From the NCBI GenBank assembly GCA_003695725.1, contig RFHX01000065.1:1-14403 (forward strand): DNA of 14,403 nt, read 5' to 3'. This document shows, piece after piece, positions 1 to 6,769 of the stretch. Made by a program: the position numbers and the translations under genes. Position 1 is the first letter of the stretch; the number at the start of each line of letters is the position of its first letter. The stretch is from J061 sp003695725 [NCBI: Candidatus Schekmanbacteria bacterium] (GTDB taxonomy: Bacteria; Schekmanbacteria; GWA2-38-11). The notes under the pieces were generated by a model. The model saw nothing but the letters and a program-made list of their open reading frames with translations, made no database searches and had not been told where the DNA came from.

Positions 1-47
1 ATATTAGGGACAATACAATGAAATTTACTAAGATGGTAGTAAGAGCT

Positions 48-1205
48 CTATCCTTTTTTTAATATTACATAACCTACAATTCCGGAAATAAAAGAGGCAC
101 CTATTATTGCAAGCTTGTCTGTGTACTGAAAGATACTAGTGTCACTGAAGGCAAGAGTGGAAATGAATAAGCTCATAGTAAAGCCGATACCTGTAAATAC
201 TGAAACTCCATAAAACTGTCTCCAGTTGCTGTTATCCGGTAATTTTGCCAATTTGAGTTTTATTGTTATCCAACTAAAGCCAAATACCCCTATCTGTTTT
301 CCCAAAAATAGTCCTGCCAAAATTCCTAAAGGGACAGTTTCTAACATCTGATTGAAGGATATTTCTGTGAAATTAACTCCTGCATTGACAAAGGCAAATA
401 GCGGAAGTATCAGAAAGGCGACGACAAAATGCAGGCTCTGTTCAAGCTCTTTGAGCGGTGATGCCTGCTCTTGATTTTTATCTGTCACATTCAGCGGTAT
501 TGTAAATGCCAGCAGAACTCCCGCCAGTGTAGCATGGACACCTGATTTCAGGACACTTAACCACAATAGAATGCCTGCAATCAAATAAAAAGATTTTCTC
601 TTTATTCCAAAAGTATTGAATAAAATCAAGATTACTAAAAAACTCATTGCAAGGGCTAATGATAGCATAGATAAATTCGTTGTATAAAAAATGGCAATGA
701 TGACAATAGCGCCCAAATCATCGATAATAGCCAGTGCTGTCAGAAATACTTTAAGAGAAATTGGAACTCTTTTCCCCAAAAGAGAAAGAATTCCAAGAGC
801 AAATGCAATATCTGTTGCTGTTGGAATAGCCCATCCCTTAGTAGCTAACGGATTGTTTTGGTTTAATATCAGATAGATTAAAGCTGGAATCACCATTCCT
901 CCAATGGCAGCGATGCCCGGCAGAGCAGCTTGTCTTAAAGATGAGAGGTGTCCTTCCAATATTTCCCTTTTTACTTCAAGCCCAATCAATAAGAAGAAAA
1001 CAGCCATTAATCCATCGTTAACCCAATGATGCAGAGATTTATTCAAATGCAATGCTCCTATTCCTATTTCTATGGGAAGATGTAAAAATGATTCATAGTA
1101 GTACAATAAGAATGAATTGCTGAAGATGAGAGCAACCACAGTTGCAAACATTAATAAAATACCACTTGATGATTCCTTTTCTATGAATTCTTCAATAATT
1201 TTCAT
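48..1205 (-). CDS. nhaA: Na+/H+ antiporter NhaA
   Basis: Inner-membrane antiporter that exchanges cytoplasmic Na+ (or Li+) for external protons and so supports sodium and alkaline-pH homeostasis. The 385-residue product is close to E. coli NhaA in length and is hydrophobic throughout. The family's key residues are visible. TATDIAFALG carries D132 (E. coli D133). The ion-binding pair D162-D163 lies in AIIDDLGA. K303 lies in LGKQIG (E. coli K300). The pH-sensor region LEVKRE holds E77, R80 and E81, H224 lies in SGVHATLAG, and GIGFTMSLFI is near the C-terminus. The gene appears intact. The ATG at 1205 has a GAGG ribosome binding site five bases upstream. It follows the DUF362 gene after 131 bases and is probably transcribed separately. 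Nothing links it functionally to the carbohydrate genes. The family call is firm; the transport properties are inferred from the conserved residues. Confidence 0.97.
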   Translation of the reverse strand: MKIIEEFIEKESSSGILLMFATVVALIFSNSFLLYYYESFLHLPIEIGIGALHLNKSLHHWVNDGLMAVFFLLIGLEVKREILEGHLSSLRQAALPGIAAIGGMVIPALIYLILNQNNPLATKGWAIPTATDIAFALGILSLLGKRVPISLKVFLTALAIIDDLGAIVIIAIFYTTNLSMLSLALAMSFLVILILFNTFGIKRKSFYLIAGILLWLSVLKSGVHATLAGVLLAFTIPLNVTDKNQEQASPLKELEQSLHFVVAFLILPLFAFVNAGVNFTEISFNQMLETVPLGILAGLFLGKQIGVFGFSWITIKLKLAKLPDNSNWRQFYGVSVFTGIGFTMSLFISTLAFSDTSIFQYTDKLAIIGASFISGIVGYVILKKG

Positions 1206-1270
1206 TAGTGCCTCAAAAGCGATAGTGTAGAGTTTAACATATCAGGCAGAATGATAGAGCATAAATTCTT

Positions 1271-1289
1271 TGATGATAAAAGATCATCA
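1271..1289. repeat. 7-bp perfect inverted repeat upstream of nhaA
   Basis: TGATGAT at 1271-1277 and ATCATCA at 1283-1289 form a perfect dyad with a five-base spacer, about 65 bases upstream of the nhaA start. On the nhaA strand no T-run follows it, so it is not a convincing terminator for the gene before it. It could be an operator or an mRNA hairpin in the nhaA leader, or chance in AT-rich DNA. I found no good sigma-70 promoter beside it and did not recognise a known riboswitch. Confidence 0.3.
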
Positions 1290-1336
1290 TTTTATTGTGG
1301 AAAAAAATTTGCTGAAGATGGTGTTTATGCCATTTT

Positions 1337-2410
1337 TTAGATTATTTCAGCATTCGTTGTGCCGAGTCCCATCTTCTCTGCTGACCAGATGTGACCAGCC
1401 GCTTCATGGGAAACTTCAGGAATTTTCATTTCCCTTCTTTTTTCATTTATTATTCCCATTCCTACGATGTCTGCCGCAACCCTGTCTGTACTCATTACTA
1501 TTTTGTGGCTTACTCCCTGCGGGGGTGAAGATGGAGCTCCATTGAAAACACCTGCAAGGGCATCGATTACTACTAATTTTGTTTTCTTCATTAGATGTTC
1601 GCTTGCATTGACTTCGGCAATTTGCGGGTTGCAGTGATGACGGTGCATCTTGTCAAATGCTTCGGGCATATCAGGAGGGTATAGTCCCACAGATGCCTGC
1701 TCGGCAATACTTATGGTGCCATACATATTTTTCAAAGAAAGAGTTACTCCCGTAACTCCCGGGGAATCAGCAGATTTTAGGACAGGAACATTGATCAAGT
1801 AGTCAATATGTTGAGAAAGAATTTTGCTGTGTGTTCGCTCGAAGTTTTCAGATTTGATGAATACCTTTGCTTCCGGGTCAAGACCAATATTTTCAGCTCC
1901 TTTACCTATGAATGTGCCATAACATTTATATCCTTCTTTCCCTTTGTTTATCTTATATCCTGATTTCTCCAAAAATCCTTCCACATTGTCCCAAATGAGA
2001 ATATTTTCCTTTTTTATACCTGCTTCAGCCATACTGTCTGCTATGGAATAGACTACTTCAGGGTGAGAAGGAATTCGCCAATTAACACAATTCGGCTTTA
2101 TACCAATGACTTCATTCTCTTTTAAATTTGGAAAAATTTTGACCCAAGCTTCGGATATGCTTTTAGTATTTGTTATTCTCTTTATTGCTTCATCAACCAT
2201 TGCCCTTGCCAGTTTTGCATCGATTGAAAAATTATCAGTAATTGCTTTTTTGTCCTCGACTACTGCAACTATGGATTTGGCGACAGATTTTTTCCCTTCA
2301 TCAGCAAATAAAAAAGTCGGATTGATTCCCGTTATTGCAGCTGCAGCGACGGTTGATTTTAAAAAGGACCTTCTTGTTAATAGATGACTGTATGGGCATC
2401 TTTTCTTCAT
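1337..2410 (-). CDS. Tat-exported DUF362 protein
   Basis: A 357-residue protein of the DUF362 family, whose biochemical role is unknown. The N-terminus has a near-ideal twin-arginine signal: T12-R-R-S-F-L-K18, then an Ala-rich hydrophobic stretch (about 19-36) ending near LFADE. The folded protein is therefore expected outside the cytoplasmic membrane, perhaps with a cofactor. The mature part shows DUF362-like segments: VIGIKPNCVNW (about 95-110), ILIWDNVEGF, VPVLKSADSPGVTGVTLSLKN in the middle, and a C-terminal ADIVGMGIINEKR stretch. It lacks the CxxCxxC ferredoxin-like module that some family members carry. The ATG at 2410 has an AGGAG ribosome binding site six bases upstream. It follows the second GH130 gene by 89 bases containing a terminator-like hairpin, so membership of the carbohydrate operon is doubtful. 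Family and export are well supported; function is not assigned. Confidence 0.88.
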   Translation of the reverse strand: MKKRCPYSHLLTRRSFLKSTVAAAAITGINPTFLFADEGKKSVAKSIVAVVEDKKAITDNFSIDAKLARAMVDEAIKRITNTKSISEAWVKIFPNLKENEVIGIKPNCVNWRIPSHPEVVYSIADSMAEAGIKKENILIWDNVEGFLEKSGYKINKGKEGYKCYGTFIGKGAENIGLDPEAKVFIKSENFERTHSKILSQHIDYLINVPVLKSADSPGVTGVTLSLKNMYGTISIAEQASVGLYPPDMPEAFDKMHRHHCNPQIAEVNASEHLMKKTKLVVIDALAGVFNGAPSSPPQGVSHKIVMSTDRVAADIVGMGIINEKRREMKIPEVSHEAAGHIWSAEKMGLGTTNAEII

Positions 2411-2421
2411 TGGAATCTCCT

Positions 2422-2461
2422 AAAAAAAGAAAATGTTTGCAAAAAACTCAAGGCAAAAACA
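2422..2461 (-). terminator. Terminator-like hairpin between the GH130 gene and the DUF362 gene
   Basis: Reading the minus strand, TGTTTTTGC (2461-2453) can pair with GCAAACA (2440-2434), giving seven base pairs with a two-base bulge and a 12-base loop. TTTTCTTTTTTT (2433-2422) follows. A hairpin plus U-tract just after the last glycan gene would fit a weak intrinsic terminator closing that cluster. The stem is AT-rich and bulged, so read-through is likely. The tract ends beside the ribosome binding site of the DUF362 gene. Confidence 0.33.
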
Positions 2462-2499
2462 GAAAAAAATTAGAACATTTAGTTTTTTTATTCAAGTTT

Positions 2500-3441
2500 T
2501 CAAAGTGGATTCCTCTTTTTTTTAAGGCATAATTCAACAAGTTCTTCAACTATTGCCGTGCCAACACACATAACGGTGTCAGCACCGCCCCAATAAAGCT
2601 TCAATGTACCGTCATCTTCGGGCACTGCACCGCAAGAAAAAACAACATTGTGAACATAGCCAGTAATTTCCCACGAATCTTCCGGTTGTAGAATCCAATC
2701 ATCGGCAACTCCAATAATTTTACCGGGATTTTCAAGCTCATGAAGAGCAACTCCTAAGCGATATATTGAACCGTCCATAGTTTTGAATACGCCATGAAAT
2801 ATATTTAACCATCCCTTGTCAGTCCTTATAGGTGTTGCACCGGGACCTACTTTCATTTCGTCCCAATGATAATTCTGCGGCTTGATGATGATTTCAGAAT
2901 TGCCCCAGTGAATGAGGTCAGGCGAAGAAGAAATCCAAATCGACCATGGCGATATTTCTGAATGTGGTCTATCAAGACGGTAATAGAGTCCGTCAATTTT
3001 TTCAGGAAATAAAACAACATTCCTGTAATCGCATTCTGTTATAAAAGCAATTCTTTCAATATTGTTGAAATCTTCTGTTTTGGCTAATCCGATTCTTACG
3101 CCATGTCTTGAATAGGCGCTGTATGTAATGTAATAAATTCCCTCGATTTCACAAAGGCGAGGGTCTTCCACACCGTATTCTTCATAAACTGAAAAAGGTT
3201 CTTCTTTCGAAGGAGTAAGAAAGGGTTTGTCATCGGCTTGAAAATTGAATCCATCTTCACTTTCTGCCTTGCCAATTATTGAGCGCCCATTTCTCAGATG
3301 AGAGCGGAAAAGCATTATATATTTGCCATCTTTTTTGATGACAGCGGCATTATGGACTGTTTCGACAGGATAGGGAATATCCTTCTTTGTTAAAATAGGA
3401 TTCCCTTCATACCTTTTTACTAAATCTTTTTTTACTTTCAT
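2500..3441 (-). CDS. GH130 family beta-mannoside phosphorylase-like enzyme (copy 2)
   Basis: Five-bladed beta-propeller enzyme of family GH130, whose members phosphorolyse (or in some subfamilies hydrolyse) beta-mannosides, typically releasing mannose 1-phosphate. The 313-residue length is typical of the shorter subfamilies. Visible hallmarks are YGVEDPRL with the presumed general acid D93, LFPEK (144-148), DRP with R158, VGPGATPI (198-205), FHG with H216, YRLGVAL (227-233), and the closing GGADTVM (285-291). Retention of R158 and H216, at positions of the kind reported to bind phosphate in the family, favours phosphorylase over hydrolase; this is inference. There is no signal peptide, so it should be cytoplasmic. 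The ATG lies three bases after the preceding glycosyltransferase stop and has only a weak Shine-Dalgarno, consistent with translational coupling. It diverges from the other copy around 44-60. Linkage and substrate are not determinable. Confidence 0.9.
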   Translation of the reverse strand: MKVKKDLVKRYEGNPILTKKDIPYPVETVHNAAVIKKDGKYIMLFRSHLRNGRSIIGKAESEDGFNFQADDKPFLTPSKEEPFSVYEEYGVEDPRLCEIEGIYYITYSAYSRHGVRIGLAKTEDFNNIERIAFITECDYRNVVLFPEKIDGLYYRLDRPHSEISPWSIWISSSPDLIHWGNSEIIIKPQNYHWDEMKVGPGATPIRTDKGWLNIFHGVFKTMDGSIYRLGVALHELENPGKIIGVADDWILQPEDSWEITGYVHNVVFSCGAVPEDDGTLKLYWGGADTVMCVGTAIVEELVELCLKKKRNPL

Positions 3442-3444
3442 TTT

Positions 3445-4488
3445 CTATATTCGTTTTACTTTTGTAGATTTTGCCTTCTCGATGGAGAGGATTTCTTCAT
3501 AAACTTTGATATAATCATTTACCATTCTTTCAACTGAGAAATTCTTTTCAACCCACCTGCGGCATTCAATGCGCGAGATATTTTTAATTTCATCAACTTT
3601 TTTTATTGCATCATCTATGCTTTCAACTAAAAAACCTGTTTTTTCCTTATCGATAACTTCAGGCATACTGCCTCTATTCTTTGCGATAACAGGTGTGCCG
3701 CATGCCATAGATTCTATTACAGAAAGTCCAAAGGGCTCGTCGAAGTTGATTGGGTGCAAAAGTGCATAAGCACCGCCCAACAATTCATCTCTTTTCTTTG
3801 GTCCTGCGCTTCCCACATAAACGATTTGTTCTCCGTCTATGAAAGGAGCAACCTTTTCATCGAAATATTTTTGGTCCTGAATGATTCCGGCAATAATCAA
3901 TTTTCTTTTTGTCTTTTTTGCAATTTCTATGCATTCATAAGTTCCTTTCTCATTATGAATCCTGCCAAAAAAGAGAAGATAGTCGCCTCCTTTCTCATTG
4001 AAAGTGAATTGATTCAAATCGATGCCATGATGTACTGTTGCAATATAATCAAGCTCGTCCGCTCTGTCCGAATTGCTGATGGAAACATAATATACTTTAC
4101 CATTGTACTTCTTATATACAGGCAAAATTTTTGGAGACGAGAAACCATGAATTGTTGTTACAACAGGTGTGGATGTCATTGCTGTATATGTCAAAGGAAG
4201 GAAATCAAAGTGATTATGGATTATATCGAATTCATCTCCTCTTTCAAAACATTCTGAGATGTGAAGACATTCCCATACTTTTGGCAAGAGAGTTTTGTCA
4301 TCCTCATATCCATGAGGAGCAACGCTTACAAGTTTAGCTGATGTAATTGAATCTGCTGTGGCAAATAGGGTTACATCAATTCCCTTTTTTACAAGACCTT
4401 CTGTAATTAATGAGACAACATTCTCCCATGGACCATAGTGGCGCGGTGGTGTCCTCCATGCTATTGGAGAAAGCATTGCGATTCGCAT
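3445..4488 (-). CDS. GT4 family glycosyltransferase
   Basis: GT-B fold retaining glycosyltransferase, 347 residues, presumably using a nucleotide-sugar donor in the cytoplasm. The N-terminal acceptor-side domain opens with MRIAMLSPIAWRTPPRHYGP, whose pattern (PP followed by YG, then a helix and VTLFATADS) matches a GT4 subgroup I know from other bacteria. The C-terminal donor domain starts near FFGRIHNEKG (173-182), carrying R176 and K181. The GT4 E-x7-E motif is intact as E251 and E259 in DEPFGLSVIESMACG, followed by TPVIAKNRGSMPEVI. There are no membrane segments or signal peptide. It sits between the two GH130 genes: six bases after the upstream one and three bases before the downstream one. 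GGGAGG, about 12 bases before the ATG and inside the upstream gene's end, may serve as its ribosome binding site. Donor and acceptor are unknown; the neighbours suggest mannose chemistry. Confidence 0.92.
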   Translation of the reverse strand: MRIAMLSPIAWRTPPRHYGPWENVVSLITEGLVKKGIDVTLFATADSITSAKLVSVAPHGYEDDKTLLPKVWECLHISECFERGDEFDIIHNHFDFLPLTYTAMTSTPVVTTIHGFSSPKILPVYKKYNGKVYYVSISNSDRADELDYIATVHHGIDLNQFTFNEKGGDYLLFFGRIHNEKGTYECIEIAKKTKRKLIIAGIIQDQKYFDEKVAPFIDGEQIVYVGSAGPKKRDELLGGAYALLHPINFDEPFGLSVIESMACGTPVIAKNRGSMPEVIDKEKTGFLVESIDDAIKKVDEIKNISRIECRRWVEKNFSVERMVNDYIKVYEEILSIEKAKSTKVKRI

Positions 4489-4494
4489 TTTTTT

Positions 4495-5439
4495 CTACTG
4501 CCTCCCTTCATATTTTTTTACCCATTGCAATAGCTCTGAAAGTTTTGCAGTTGCCATTGAAATGCTTTTGTCTGCGCAGCCATAGTATAACCTAACTTCA
4601 TTATCTTCTATAATCCATCCACAGGGGAACACGACTTTATCTACATCTCCTATCATTTCATATTCTTCTTCAGGTGAAAAAATCCATTCATCACCTCTTG
4701 AAATTACTTTGCAAGGATCGTCAAGGTCAAGAAGTGCCAACCCCAATCTATAGATGCATCCACTTACAGTCCTTTTTACGCCATGATAAAGTATGAGCCA
4801 TCCTTCATCGGTTTTAAGCGGTGGTGTTGAGGCTCCGATTTTTTCCGCATCCCACCAACTGCCTTCTCTTGCTTTGAGCAATAATTTGTGTTTTCCCCAG
4901 TGTATGAGGTCGTCTGAGAATGCAATCCATATATGCGCTCCTGTGCCGGGAAATGTTGAAACAGGCCTGTGAAGCATTGCCCATTGCCCATTTACCTTTT
5001 CAGGAAAAATTGCGGCATCTTTGTTTTCAGGGGGTAGTACAATGCCAATCCGTTCAAAAGTTATAAAATCATCTGTAAGAGCAATTGATACCAATGGCCC
5101 TGCTTTAGAAAATGATGTATATGCAACAGCCCATTTTCTAATTTCAGAAAGATAGCTTATTCTTGGGTCTTCTATTCCCCAAAATTCTTCAGGATGACGG
5201 TCAGGTTGTGGCATTAGTGTTGGCTTTTCATCGCATTTCCAATTTGTTATTCCATCACTGCTTACAGCTTTAGTCAAGTGTGATATTCCTCTCCTATCTT
5301 CTACTCTCATTAGAAGAAGCGTCGTATCATTAAATTTTGTAGCACCTGTATTGAATAGAGAGTTGGCTTTATAAGGCAGGTCTTTGACATTTAGCAAAGG
5401 ATTCCTTGAGTATCTTGTAAACAATTCTTTCTTTTCCAT
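4495..5439 (-). CDS. GH130 family beta-mannoside phosphorylase-like enzyme (copy 1)
   Basis: Second GH130 enzyme, 314 residues, co-linear with its neighbour's paralogue (FPEK at 145-148 and R158 fall at the same positions in both). Hallmarks are MRVEDRRGISHL (44-55), WGIEDPR with the presumed general acid D91, HRP with R158, KIGASTPPLKT (200-210), LYHG with H219, YRLGLAL (230-236), VVFPCG and YYGCADKS with D290. The MRVEDRRGIS segment is closer to the usual phosphorylase pattern than the equivalent stretch in the other copy, so the two probably differ in substrate length or linkage. No signal peptide is present, implying a cytoplasmic enzyme. The ATG at 5439 follows an AAAGG three bases upstream and an AAGGT about ten bases upstream. 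It starts 84 bases after the preceding glycosyltransferase and leads a tightly spaced three-gene block. The family call is firm; phosphorylase versus hydrolase is inferred. Confidence 0.92.
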   Translation of the reverse strand: MEKKELFTRYSRNPLLNVKDLPYKANSLFNTGATKFNDTTLLLMRVEDRRGISHLTKAVSSDGITNWKCDEKPTLMPQPDRHPEEFWGIEDPRISYLSEIRKWAVAYTSFSKAGPLVSIALTDDFITFERIGIVLPPENKDAAIFPEKVNGQWAMLHRPVSTFPGTGAHIWIAFSDDLIHWGKHKLLLKAREGSWWDAEKIGASTPPLKTDEGWLILYHGVKRTVSGCIYRLGLALLDLDDPCKVISRGDEWIFSPEEEYEMIGDVDKVVFPCGWIIEDNEVRLYYGCADKSISMATAKLSELLQWVKKYEGRQ

Positions 5440-5523
5440 AATCCTTTTACCTTATGTAGAAAACATTTAGAGATTCAGGAAACGAGAAAAATTATCTATG
5501 AGAACAGCAAATCTAAGTTTATC

Positions 5524-6750
5524 TTAAAACTCCAGTCCAAGGTCGATTTTCTTGCCGAGTTTTTTGGCTTCATTTGCCAAAGCATATGCCTCATTGTATT
5601 GTTCAGCTACTTTTTCCCAACACACCACTTCTTCAAGGTATTTTTTTAGATTATTGCCAAGCTCGAGACGAAGGTTTTCATCGAGTGCCAATCTAATGAC
5701 TTTTTTCTTAAGCATTTCTTTTGTTGTGAAAAGAAGACCTCCTTCACTTTCTAATGTCTGAGCTGTCAAACCTTCAAGAGGTGCTGTCGTAATGTATGGT
5801 TTATTGAGTGCTATGATTCTTGCGAGAGTGCCTGATTGGGTTTCATCGACTGAAGGCAGGACGATAAAATCGCATGTTGCCATCATCTTATAATAGATTT
5901 CACCTCGAGGTATGAATTCATGATAATGAGCTATGCCTTTTGTTTCCAAGAATTGAACTTCACTTTTCCATTCTTCATAGTCACCTTTATGATTTGGATC
6001 GCGCATAGCACCTGCGGCAAGAAGCGACCATTCAATACCGCTTGCCTTTTTAATTTCTTCATGAATTTCTTCCCACATTGAAAGCAGAATGTCCCAGCGT
6101 TTATTGGTTTGAATCCAGCCAATCATTCCAACAATATGCTGTGTGAGTGTTGTTTTATCGAATCCCAGCTCTTTTCTGATGCCTTCAATTTCATGAAGTC
6201 CCCAACGTTTATCTGAACGCGCCCCGTGAGGGACTACCATTATATTCCTTGGTGTATCCCATCCTCTTCCGCTAAAATTCCAGTCAAGCCGCCATTTCTG
6301 GTAATGGCATTTAAATAAGACAATGTCGCTGAGTCGGCACATTTCATATATGAAATTTGCTTCAGGATCCCTCAATCTTCCATGAACAGTGTGTGGCTCT
6401 ACCACTGTTGGATAGTTCTCTATTGCTTCAAGTAATGTTAAGAACCCTTTGTTTTCATCGCCAATTCCTCTTTCATCTATATATTCATACAATCCATATT
6501 CATGTTCGAGGTGTACAGCATAAGGATCAAGTTCTTCAATTTTATCTGCAACTGGCTTCCACCAATCCCTTGAGCTTATGTCTATAAGCGGGAAAACTCC
6601 TTTTCCGCGTCCATCTGTATGGCTAATTACAAAAACCTCCCTATCTGGGTTCGCTTTTTCTATGAATTCTCTTGCTTCTTCTACGAAAGTGGCAATGCCG
6701 CACAATCTTGGTGGATATGAACTGATTAAAACTATGGGTTTTTTATTCAT
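5524..6750 (-). CDS. GT-B glycosyltransferase related to the N-terminal half of the adjacent fusion protein
   Basis: Soluble GT-B type glycosyltransferase of 408 residues with no membrane segment. It opens with VLISSYPPRLCGIATF, matching NYLPRRCGIATF in the neighbouring fusion protein, and shares the HEYG motif (83-86; LEHEYGLY here, LQHEYGIF there). The linker region reads MVVPHGAR (171-178), and the donor domain follows from about 203. The usual GT4 E-x7-E motif is altered: the aligned segment is E303-TQSGTLA-R311, so the second Glu is Arg. SGTLA (306-310) is shared with the fusion protein. The ATG at 6750 has GAGGT five bases upstream. The gene begins 19 bases after the fusion gene's stop, so they are very likely co-transcribed. 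A paralogous origin for the pair is inferred from the shared motifs. Donor, acceptor and whether the altered motif changes activity are unknown. Confidence 0.85.
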   Translation of the reverse strand: MNKKPIVLISSYPPRLCGIATFVEEAREFIEKANPDREVFVISHTDGRGKGVFPLIDISSRDWWKPVADKIEELDPYAVHLEHEYGLYEYIDERGIGDENKGFLTLLEAIENYPTVVEPHTVHGRLRDPEANFIYEMCRLSDIVLFKCHYQKWRLDWNFSGRGWDTPRNIMVVPHGARSDKRWGLHEIEGIRKELGFDKTTLTQHIVGMIGWIQTNKRWDILLSMWEEIHEEIKKASGIEWSLLAAGAMRDPNHKGDYEEWKSEVQFLETKGIAHYHEFIPRGEIYYKMMATCDFIVLPSVDETQSGTLARIIALNKPYITTAPLEGLTAQTLESEGGLLFTTKEMLKKKVIRLALDENLRLELGNNLKKYLEEVVCWEKVAEQYNEAYALANEAKKLGKKIDLGLEF

Positions 6751-6769
6751 TTTTTACCTCTAAACAATT

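Noticed and set aside
25-42. TTACTA/TAGTAA inverted repeat just after nhaA as a terminator
   Set aside because: Only six AT-rich pairs, with no T-run after it on the nhaA strand.
1270-1545. 91-codon plus-strand open frame
   Set aside because: It overlaps the 3' end of the well-supported DUF362 gene in antisense. Its translation is low-complexity (Phe, Leu and Pro rich), matches no family I recognise, and has no convincing ribosome binding site.
2469-2495. Possible promoter for the DUF362 gene (TTGAAT and TCTAAT on the minus strand)
   Set aside because: The spacer is only 15 bases, the -35 element overlaps the region just at the end of the GH130 gene, and a terminator-like hairpin lies directly downstream. 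A match in such AT-rich DNA is weak evidence.
3754-4257. 167-codon plus-strand open frame
   Set aside because: It lies entirely antisense to the GT4 gene, whose motifs are intact. The Cys- and Phe-rich translation looks like a frame shadow.
2500-5439. Recent tandem duplication of the GH130 genes
   Set aside because: The two proteins share family motifs but differ along most of their length, and the copies are separated by a glycosyltransferase gene. An old divergence or separate recruitment fits better.
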